Positions 54,883 to 64,000 of a stretch of DNA of 64,000 nucleotides are shown one piece after another. The stretch lies in the NCBI GenBank assembly GCA_964019135.1, contig OZ025252.1, positions 42,529,374 through 42,593,373 of the forward strand. Reading direction: 5' to 3'. The translations under genes were made by a program, and so were the position numbers. Each line of letters begins with the position of its first letter. Positions within the stretch are counted from its first letter, which is position 1. The notes below the pieces were generated by a model. That model was not told the DNA's origin. It saw only the letters and a list, made by a program, of their open reading frames with translations, and searched no databases. Source of the DNA: Arenicola marina. Lineage: Eukaryota > Annelida > Polychaeta > Arenicolidae.

Positions 54883-55856
54883 CCCCCCCCCCCCCTGTGT
54901 CAGTCGATTTACTGTGCCTGTGGTCCAGGGCTACAGGGTTTTGTGCCTGCGGATATTCAGGAGTCAGTTGGCTTCTGGATCCAGACCTGACTGATCGCAT
55001 CTTTGGGATCAATAAACATTATATGTTATGTATCAGATATATCGTCTTCTGTGTGTTATATACCAGTGACAGCGATGTGTCAGCAATACACCTGGTCAAC
55101 AATTCCCCATTGCATGTCCATACCATCAGTGTGTTGTAACAACAAACACTGATCGGTACCTGCCAAAATATGAAGCATGTATTAGCCCCAGCATCAACTT
55201 GTCAAGTATTCCACTTCACGTCCTGGAAATAGCAGTACATGATTACACAGCCCCCTTTCCGCTGCCTACTGTTTTAATTGCATCCTAATAATCCCTGGAC
55301 CTCTCCTTCCCCCTTCCCTTTGCCACCACCCCTACCTGCAGCCCCCTGGCTGGATCATTAATGCCAAATATGTAATATTACTAAAGGCTGTCAATTGTAA
55401 AAGAAATAAAAATGCAAATTCTTTACTTTTAAAATGTTTAACTACCGGTAATATCAAAACTACCAGCACCATGCATATAATTTAGGAATGGTTATATTTG
55501 TATACTCTGGACTGTGCAATACATACTTAATTTTAGCACGAGATTGTTGTTTGGCTTGTAAGGAGGGCATTGCAAGGGTTTTATAGGGTTTTTTTTAGAG
55601 TATGGGGACTGAAGACTACTGTAAAAGTTGGTGAAGATGACAACATCTGATTTACGAGTCATTTCTACTGTATGTCGACTGTCATTTCACGATATGGCTC
55701 TATAAACAAATATATCAGTGACTTCCCCCCCCATCCCCCAAGCGGAATGTGAGGCTCTTGTCAGTGGGTCACCTGGTATTATGTGAATACAGAAGGGGTA
55801 TGGTCTTTAGGTCACAGTCACTTAAATCTTATATCAATGTTTTCTTTTATTGACAG
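54883..55856. other. Region upstream of the TRAF3-like coding start
   Basis: No exon was recognised. The first coding exon is preceded by an acceptor-like TTTTATTGACAG (ending 55856), so an untranslated exon probably lies upstream, here or further away. Confidence 0.4.
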
Positions 55857-55861
55857 TGACC

Positions 55862-58800
55862 ATGGCGGTCCAAACATCACCTTCAATGTCAAGTCTGAGC
55901 AGCTTGCTCCCAAATCCTAAGTTTCTATCTCTCGATGACAAGTACAAATGTTGTATCTGCGTCCAACCCTTGGAAGATCCAGTGATGTCAGAATGTGGAC
56001 ACCGCATGTGCCGTGCATGCATAGAGGAAAAGCTCAGCAGCACTCAGTCCGTACCATGTCCAGCAGGAGCAGTAGACTGTGAGACAGTTACACCAGATAC
56101 AGTGAGATCTATTTGCTAACTTTGGCCATGTTTTGGTATTTTAAGAACTACCAGTACTACTACTTGTAGTAGTGTTCACAGTCATGTGTTTTAATTTGTT
56201 TTGTCAGAAAAGGTATTGAATTGATGTGCCAGTAATTTCGAAAATTTATGGATAAAGTATCATTTCTTCAATTAGTTTTGTTGGTCTATCCATACGATAG
56301 ACTTACAAAAACAGCTATGAGGATAACCTAAGACATATTTGTGACCAGATACAGAATATTGAATGCGCTATAATTTCAAAGCCAGGAAAAATGTGTCCCT
56401 CAAAATTTAATATTCCGAAGCATAAGCGGTCAGGAAAACAAAGTACATCCTTTCTGAATAAAAATGTATGATAACAAGTAAGTGTTGTCTTTCATACTTG
56501 CAGATATTTACAGATTTTGGCGTGATGCAAGACATGAAGAGGCTTCCAGTATATTGCACAAACGAAAGCCTTGGATGTACAGAGATTCCCCTATGGAAGG
56601 ACCTCTCTGTGGGTAGTTTCCTTCTTTTCCTTTATCCACAATACACTGCTGTATGTAATTTGTAACAACAAAAATGGTTACAGCTGGTTGCTTCATATGC
56701 TTTTTTATGTAAAAGGTTCTGAATCTACAATTTAAGTCCTGAACAAACAAGCAAAACAGCTAGTTATCTTGTAAATCTGATGAAAAACCATTTCTTGTTT
56801 GTAGATAGGGCTTTAGAGAACAGACTAATATAACACATATGTTTCGATATAGTCATATGTAGACTTTACACATCCATTTTATTTTTGTTAAACTATTTGA
56901 AATGAACACCCGTTGCTTTTATTGCTTTTTCACAGACTCATCTACAGACTTGTGAGTTTCCTGGGGTAGAATGTCCACTGAAGCAATTTGGGTGTGGCCA
57001 AATGGTTGCCAAAGACAAAATTGACGAACATTTGCTGAAGGAATGTAGTTTTCGTCCTCGGAAGTGTAGATACTGTGGTATAAGCGTGCCAGAGAGGCTA
57101 ATGGAGGTAAGTCACAAGTGTGTACGTTCTGGAGGATATTATTGCTGAAGTCAAATATGTGTCTGGTGCTGAGACATGTGTCTGGTGCTGGGACATGTGT
57201 CTGGTGCTGGGACATGTGTCTGGTGCTGGGACATGTGTCTAGTTGTGCTGGGACCTTGTCTGGTGCTGGGACATGTGTCTAGTGCTAGGGCATTTGTCTA
57301 GGTGTAGTGGGACATGTGTCTGGTGCTGGGAAATGTGTCTAGTTGTGCTGGGACCTGTGTCTGGTGCTGGGACATGTGTCTGGTGCTGGGACATGTGTCT
57401 GGTACTAGGGCATGTGTCTGGTGCTGAGACATGTGTCTGGTGCTGAGACATGTGTCTGGTGCTGAGACATGTGTCTGGTGCTGGGTCATGTGTCTGGTGC
57501 TGAGACATGTGTCTGGTGCTGAGACATGTGTCTGGTGCTGAGACATGTGTCTGGTGCTGAGACATGTGTCTGGTGCTGGAACATGTGTCTGGTGCTGAGA
57601 CATGTGTCTGGTGCTGGGACATGTGTCTGGCGCTGAGACATGTGTCTGGTGCTCGGTCATGTGTCTGGTGCTGGGACATGTGTCTGGGGCTGAGACATGT
57701 GTCTGGTGCTGAGACATGTGTCTGGTGCTGAGACATGTGTCTGGTGCTGGGACATGTGTCTGGTGCTGGGACATGTGTCTAGTGCTGGGACATGTGTCTG
57801 GTGCTGGGATATGTGTCTGGTGCCGGGACATGTGTCTGGTGCCGGGACATGTGTCTGGTGCTGAGACATGTGTCTGGTGCTGGAACATGTGTCTGGTGCA
57901 GGGATATGTGTCTGGTGCTGGGACACGTGTCTGGTGCTGGGACACGTATCTGGTGCTGAGACATGTGTCTGGTGCTGGGACATGTGTCTGGTGCTGAGAC
58001 ATGTGTCTGGTGCTGGGATATGTGTCTGGTGCTGGGACACGTGTCTGGTGCTGGGACACGTATCTGGTGCTGAGACATGTGTCTGGTGCTGGGACATGTG
58101 TTTAGTGCTGGGACATGTGTCTGGTGCTGGGTCATGTGTCTAGTGCTGAGACATGTGTCTGGTGCTGGGTCATGTGTCTAGTTATGCTGGGACACGTATC
58201 TGGTGCTGGGACATGTGTCTGGTGCTGGGACATGTGTCTAGTGCTGAGACATGTGTCTAGTTCTGGGACATGTGTCTGGTGCTAGGACACTGTGAATTAC
58301 TGGGGACGCAAATACCAAAGCTCTCATGAAGTTAGTTGCGAACCGGAGGATAATCAATCGAATAATGATTAAAAAAGAAACCTCAAGATATCAGTATTTA
58401 CAGTGAAAATTTGTAAATAAAATTGAGGCATTTGCTGCGGTCTCGGCAGATCATAATGCTTGCTTTCAGGGTCACGTAGAAACTGGCTGTATTGAGGCAG
58501 AACTCCTGTGCCCCAACCTCTGTGGAAAGAAAATAAAGAAAAAAGAGGTTTGGAAATTTGGACGTTTGGACAAAGCGATCTACTATGCGTTGGAATACTT
58601 CATACTGGTTGCTATTGCAAATGTAGAGTTGTAAATATACTTTTTCATGATTTTATGTTACCTTGTGAAAGTTCGGTATTCATATTTTGTGAAGCTTGGT
58701 AGTTAACACGTCATTTTCGGTATTCTGTTCTGTGCGACAAATGAGATGTTCACGCACACAAAGCATAAGGAAGTTTATGCCTTATCTGAATACTACTATT

Positions 58801-61800
58801 CGAAAACTATTATCTTTGGTTCCACTTCTGGAAGTGTTTACGATCGCGTTTCATGCGGTTAGGACTGAAAGATCAAATTACATTGCAATTGCAAGAATTT
58901 ATTTTGTATTCCTCGGATTGCCAACAACATTTATCGGGCGATTTCATTTATACTTCTTTCTGATGTTATTACAGCTCTTGCAGCATGAAAGCGAATGTCC
59001 GGCAAAAATCATACAATGTAGATACCCTGGTTGCCAATTTCAGGTGAGTTATTTTTGCTCCTCATCCGTCAAACCTAATTTTCGCATAAATGATTGATTT
59101 TATATGTAGCTAATTGTTTGGAGCTAGGGGTTTTCTTTGGTTTGTCCGGCGTTCGGAAGTTTAACTTATATTCGTTTAATTATTCAGCCAAGCAACTCGT
59201 TACTGGGGTTCATCCATTACTCTTGTTTTAAAACCTCGTAAAACCATTAAAGTATACTAATCTTCTACCTATTCGTACAGAATAAACAGTGACATGTGTT
59301 GCCTTTGTATTTCTAGGAGCGTCAGGAACGCATGGTGACCCATGAAAAAGAAAAGGTAGCCGAACACTTGAGTTATTTGTTTGAGTTGTGGAAGACCTCT
59401 ATTCCCCAAGCAGACGATAACCTAGGTGCTGGCGCGAGCTGTGCTGCCTCCCCTGCGCCAAGAACAAAGGAAGAAAAGGTAAATCTATCGTTGTGGACCT
59501 GAAACAAAATCTAATAGTCGTGTGAGCTTTAGGGGGCCGCCTCGATAGGTCAGTGGGTTAGAGCGCAGTGGTCTTTTGGTGGTTCGCGCCTCTCTGTGGC
59601 AATGTCTTTGTGGTCGCAGTATAAAGATCCCATGTCTTTCTTCGCAAAGAGTAGGAGATTACCCCCGGGGACATGGCGCTACTCTCCCTTCCTTCTCACA
59701 TTGACGCGATATGACCAACAGTGGTTATATAATATCTAGACCGCTCCTGAATATACAGTCAACCAACCATGTGAGCTTTATTGAGCATGATGCTCAATAA
59801 AGGTAGACGTTACAGCAATAACAATTTCTTTCCAAAGAGTAGGGGGTTACTCCCGGAGACATGGTTCCTCTCTACATTGACCCTCCCCGTTGCCGCGATA
59901 TGACCTACAGAGTAGGGGGTTACTCCCGGAGACATGGCTCCTCTCTACCTTGACCCTCCCCATTGCCGCGATATGACCTACAGAGTAGGGGGTTACTCCC
60001 GGAGACATGGCTCCTCTCTACCTTGACCCTCCCTGTTGCCGCGATATGACCTACAGAGTAGGGGGCACTCCCGGAGACATGGCTCCTCTCTACCTTGGCC
60101 CTCCCCATTGTCGCGATATGACCTACAGAGTAGGGGGTTACTCCCGGAGACATTGCTCCTCTCTACCTTGACTCTCCCTGTTGCCGCGATATGACCTACA
60201 GAAATGTTCTGCTTAAACCAATCCACCGACATTCATAACCAGTAAATGTACAATGGAGCCAAGAATTTACTACATTCAATGAACGATTTCGTGGACTTAA
60301 CATAAACGCGAAGTATCGGCATCAGGTGTTCAAAGTGTATATGTTTTCCAGGAGGATGCTGAGAGTTCTCGCCAAGAGAAGGAAGCTGGGCCGACCAAAC
60401 CAAACGCCAAAACGTTTGCGGTGCAGAATGCGGATGAGAGCATCACGGTACCTAGAGACTGTTATATAGTTACCCTATTGCCTCATGAAAGTGGCGTTTG
60501 GGCTTTCGGGCGACGCCTATGGTCTATTAGCGTGCTTGCCACATGCATATTTAGTTCTCTTCCATATATAAGCGTAGCTCACAGTGAGCGAATATTCCAC
60601 TGCCCATAGCAGGCAGATGCAAGAGGTATGTCACGTGTCTTATAATGCGAGAAATGAAAGGTAACTGGTTATATATAAGTGATATCGGGCTGCTGAGCCT
60701 GTTGATCAGCAGTATCATCTTCATATCATTGTCTGATTTTGCGTGTGTTTCGGCGGGGGAGGGAACGTGTGAATAACGTGACCTATTTTTGAGGGGCAGG
60801 GATGTTTGACAAGAACTTTATACAGCAAAAATTACAATCGTTTAACCCCAAGAAAATTGACCTACAGGAGTTACAAGAGGAAGTTGCCGCATGGAAAGAA
60901 AAATGTGAAGAGCTCAGTGGAATTCACGATGATATGGAGGAGCGACTGAAGCGACAAGAGCACTTTGTGAAGGGCGTTCAGGTACATTCACGTTCAATGG
61001 CTCAGATCACATGTACATCAAACGTGCTATGTGGGGGTTAGATAAGGGCATTCATAAATTCATGAAAAGGTTTCACTGTATATGTGATCCGCCCGATGAC
61101 AGTTGCAACGTGAAATCCATGTTTCTGCGAACGCCGTTCTACACCATGACCGCATTTTTGCTTAGTTTTGTGACTGCTTCTCTGGAATATGCAATCAAAA
61201 GGCTTCCTAACACAGTCACATGAGGGACGTCCGCCTGGTCTGTTCCGGCCGCCCTAGTTCTACTGGCCCCATCTGGAGAAACACTTTGTGCACAACGCGC
61301 TTCTGAGTCAACGCGCCTAGGACCGTCATGTGGACTGGGGTTTTGACCATGCGCCTGACAAATCCACGCACCCTGTGTGTATTCGATTCGCATTAGGATA
61401 TGTGTTTCATAATATCTTCTAAGTTCTTTGATATAGTTAACATGTTTGTTACTTCAGAATACAATGGGGATTTTCAATGACAAGTTCGTCGCCCTAGAGC
61501 AAGCTTCGAGGCACGATAAAGAATTATTACGGAAAGAAAACGAGCAGTTACAGAAGAGAATACGCGATCTTGAATCGAAGCAAGGCGGTAAGATGTTCAT
61601 GGTCGTTATTAGTCGATTTCAACAGATTATATTATAGATACATTCTGGCAATATGCTAGAAATATGCCGATACAATCAACTTAAACACCTACTCCTACCT
61701 GTACGTGACCCCCCCCCCACCCCCTCTCCTCCCCGCCCCAACAATAATATATCTTGTCCCATGACACTGTATGTAAGCACCCTTTATCACTGGTACTTCG

Positions 61801-62535
61801 ACTAGTATTCACTGAGACAAAACATAAAAAACATACTCAATTATGGCGTTTTGAAGCTTGCACCGACCCCAGTGCCACTTTGTATGATGTATGGAATGGT
61901 TGATTATTACACCAGAACTGAACGACAAGAAGTGGACTGACTGCCAGCACCGCATGGAAGGGTTAGAGGAAAAGTTCCAAAACGTGGACTTTCGCCTGCA
62001 GTGTTCGGAGATGGCGACATATAACGGAGTCCTTCTGTGGAAGATCACAGACGTCAAGCGGCGGAAGAGAGCGGCGGCGTCCGGCCGGACCGTCTCGCTC
62101 TACAGCCAGCCATTCTACGCCACTCGATTCGGCTACAAGATGTGTGCCCGTATCTTTCTCAATGGCGATGGCTTGGGCAAAGGCACCCATGTATCTCTGT
62201 ATTTTATGCTCATGAAAGGCGAACACGACGCGTTGCTGCGCTGGCCTTTCAATCTGACGGTCGTCCTGACCTTGATGGACCAGGAGGACGGACGCAGGAA
62301 TATCGTAGACAGTTTCCGACCAGACCCGACGAGCAACAGTTTCCGACGCCCGGAGCAGGATATAAATATAGGCTCTGGTTGCCCTTTGTTTGTGGCGAAC
62401 TCGGTGTTAGAGAGTGGACCTTATCTAAAAGGTGATTGTATGTTCATAAAGATTGCGACGGAAGCCACTGAATCTAATGACGCTGCCTTCGACCACAAAA
62501 GGTCGTCACTGACTTTTCAAGGTGGAAACAGATAA
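55862..62535 (+). CDS. TRAF3: TRAF3-like E3/adaptor (RING, TRAF zinc fingers, MATH)
   Basis: Exons: 55862-56101, 56504-56608, 56936-57106, 58470-58547, 58975-59043, 59317-59478, 60352-60447, 60613-60625 (inferred), 60800-60981, 61458-61587, 61916-62535; about 621 residues. RING at 30-73 (C30-x2-C33, C45-x-H47-x2-C50-x2-C53, then C66 and C73 with wide spacing), TRAF-type zinc fingers about 98-245, coiled coil about 318-445, MATH domain about 451-602. The MATH segment reads YNGVLLWKI, LYSQPFY, FGYKMCARIFLNGDG, GKGTHVSLYF, WPFNLTV and SGCPLFVA, closest in memory to vertebrate TRAF3. TRAFs trimerise through the coiled coil/MATH, bind cytoplasmic tails of TNF-receptor-type receptors, and use the RING in ubiquitin signalling to NF-kB and interferon-type pathways. 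Early introns are phase 0. The last RING zinc pair lacks the usual CxxC, so ligase activity is uncertain; TRAF5 ancestry is an alternative. Confidence 0.93.
57147..58290. repeat. 19-bp minisatellite in a TRAF intron
   Basis: About 60 copies of a 19-bp unit (TGTGTCTGGTGCTGAGACA) in the intron between exons 3 and 4, starting about 40 bp after the donor at 57107. Because 19 is not a multiple of three and the unit has no stops on the minus strand, frames of up to 253 residues appear there and are spurious. GAGACA and GGGACA variants alternate in blocks. Confidence 0.95.
59533..59770 (+). mobile_element. tRNA-derived SINE, family B, fullest copy
   Basis: tRNA-like head with A box (ATAGGTCAGTGGGTTAGAGC) and B-box-like GGTGGTTCGCGCC, then the family body (GTGGTCGCAGTATAAAGATC, GTAGGAG, GACATGGC, GACGCGATATGACC) and an AACCAACC tail. 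It lies in the TRAF intron between 59478 and 60352, in sense orientation. Confidence 0.82.
59828..60205. repeat. 73-bp tandem array derived from the SINE body
   Basis: About five copies of a 73-bp unit (AGAGTAGGGGGTTACTCCCG ... CCGCGATATGACCTACAG). The unit equals the central body of SINE family B, one copy of which ends just upstream at 59770. The array is therefore an amplified SINE segment. Confidence 0.85.
60610..60625 (+). other. Inferred TRAF microexon with NAGNAG acceptor
   Basis: The exon ending at 60447 leaves phase 0, while the next clear exon (from 60800, coiled coil) must receive one nucleotide. Between them CATAGCAG|GCAGATGCAAGAG|GTATGT offers a 13-nt exon (60613-60625), or a 16-nt one if the TAG acceptor (60607-60609) is used. 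Either supplies exactly one surplus base, giving (Q)ADARG then MFDKNF. The phase fit is the evidence; transcript support is needed. Confidence 0.5.
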
Positions 62536-63423
62536 GAGCTGGTTGGATAACTGTACAATCTGCTTGAATTATTGTATTTGGAAGGTTCCGACACGGCTTT
62601 TGATTCAGGAACACTCAATTTATTTGATGTTGTTACAATATACAGCGTCTGCCTATAAGGTATTGAAGACTCCCGCTTTTGGCGAATTTCTTGTATGAGC
62701 GCTATCCGTTCGGCGTGTGTGATAATCAGTTTGTTGAATGGTGGGAGACCAGAAAACAAGCTGCTTCAATATCTTGTTTGTGTCACACATGTCGGTACGG
62801 ACAGAAATACTGTAGAACGTTTAGTGTTGTATTTGTGATGATGATTACTAGCTCACCAGCAAATGCGTTGTTGAATTGATAAACCGAACACTCGTATGTG
62901 AATAGTCTTTTGTGAACCCGGAATTGTTCGTGATTAGGCCTGGCCACGATTGTCAACGAAATTATCTGCAATCAGTCGTCAATTTTTAGAAGCCATTGTT
63001 TTTTCAAAGAAGCCTTTGCCATATTGGCGAGAATCTTGGTTGGATGAATCAAAATAACATCACCATCATAGTCTGTGTTTTAGTCCAGTTACTTGTAATA
63101 TGAGTACAAATGGACGAAACAAGAGATCTGTGCATTCAAAGCCGCAGTCTACATCAAAACAAATAATTCGAAAACTAAAATTAGGCCCCAACTTTGATAT
63201 TCTATTATTGTTCGTGCTATTCTTAATGTTATTAGAATGACTAAGCTTTGCTGTTAATGGTGCTCCCAAATCAAGCTGGATCACTGATTTATCGTATCCT
63301 ACATGGTATCGTTGACATAGGCCATATGTAAACTTTCGAGCAGCGGGTACAGCCTTTTGATGTGATATGATAATAAGTGGTATTAATTAAATAGTAACTT
63401 CTGTAACTTTTGCCTCCATATCT
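62536..63423. other. 3' flank of the TRAF3-like gene
   Basis: Probably its 3' UTR and flank. No clear AATAAA was noted close to the stop codon. No other gene was seen. Confidence 0.4.
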
Positions 63424-64000
63424 ATACTAATAAAATGAATCTGTCTGTCTGTCTGTCCCACCTATGCACCGAAGCACCCACTGCATGCACCAGCATTCGC
63501 CTTGGATGTGTCAACAATGTCGCTGGGTCGTTATCGCTTTTCCCGCATTTTCACCACAGCCATTACCTGGCTGGGTGCCAACACTAATAACATTAGTCCT
63601 AATGCCTTATCGCCGAATTCACACCATATCAGATAGCTGTGGCAAGCCGCCAGTCATACTGGTAGCAATGCCCAAACCGTCATTAAAGCAACAACATCCC
63701 ACACCAGCTAGACATCATTTACAGCAGTATCCAACTTACCGCGGTATCCAACTATACAGTTAAGGGGATTACATATGCGAAAACAGCGCTAGACATCAGT
63801 TACCGCAGTATCCAACTTTTACAGTTAAGGCGACTATATGCGGAAACATCGCTAGACATCAGCTACCGCAGTACCCACCTTTACAGTTCAGGGGCTACAT
63901 GCGGAAACAACGCCAGACATCGGTTACCGCAGTATCCAACTTTTACAGTTTAAGGTGACTACATGCGGAAACAGCGCTAGACATCAGCTACCGCAGTATC
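63424..64000 (+). mobile_element. Helentron-like non-autonomous element, partial
   Basis: The start TCTATACTAATAAAATGAAT followed by (CTGT)4 resembles the 5' ends of Helitron/Helentron-derived elements of marine invertebrates, which carry a short microsatellite and a core of tandem repeats. From about 63690 a unit of about 62 bp (AGACATCAGTTACCGCAGTA, then ACAGTTAAGG and ATGCGGAAACA) repeats about five times and is cut by the window edge. The frame at 63464-63763 has no family resemblance. Confidence 0.55.

Noticed and set aside
57239-58135. Thr/His/Gln-rich minus-strand frames up to 253 residues
   Set aside because: 19-bp minisatellite inside a TRAF intron; artefact.

Overview
This window is nuclear DNA from an animal. 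Its genes are split by GT-AG introns, it carries several tRNA-derived SINEs and non-LTR retrotransposon tails, and it has no operons or bacterial signals. Three multi-exon genes, all on the + strand, can be assembled with matching splice phases. One is an insect-type gustatory-receptor-like 7TM protein and one is a TRAF3-like adaptor. That pair, together with the SINEs, a Helentron-like end and a heavy minisatellite load, suggests a marine invertebrate. A lophotrochozoan such as a gastropod mollusc is my best guess, but the species is not determined by anything I can see.

Layout. 1-11.1 kb: no gene; SINEs of two families, a foldback element at 4.04-4.45 kb, and two abutting minisatellites (31-bp then 22-bp units, 5.8-8.5 kb). 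11.1-25.5 kb: a gene for a Gln-, Gly-, Ser- and His-rich nuclear protein of about 880 residues with two LxxLL motifs (exons 11123-11211, 14790-17250, 24336-24428). A SINE with target duplication and a LINE 3' end lie in intron 1. Minisatellites of 54-, 13- and 40-bp units lie in intron 2. The end of the last coding exon is present three times in tandem. 25.5-35 kb: mostly non-coding, with an unidentified 149-residue ORF at 28.4 kb, two copies of a repeat carrying a THAP-like first exon, LINE and SINE fragments, and an interstitial TTAGGG-like tract. 35.07-37.6 kb: four-exon gustatory receptor-like gene ending in the family's TYxxxxxQF motif. 37.6-55.8 kb: no clear gene; a pair of 0.5-kb direct repeats, a LINE remnant, large minisatellites (42/41-, 61- and 53-bp units), and several inverted-repeat elements. 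Two of these elements, 562 bp and 99 bp, have exact 9-bp target duplications. 55.86-62.5 kb: TRAF3-like gene with RING, TRAF zinc fingers, coiled coil and MATH domain, including an inferred 13/16-nt microexon. 63.4-64 kb: a Helentron-like repeat with a 62-bp tandem core running off the window.

The three genes show no functional linkage. The TRAF3-like protein belongs to innate immune/TNF-receptor signalling, the Gr-like protein is a putative chemoreceptor channel, and the first gene looks like a transcriptional coactivator. Roughly one sixth of the window is minisatellite. Several very long open frames across these arrays are periodicity artefacts, not genes.
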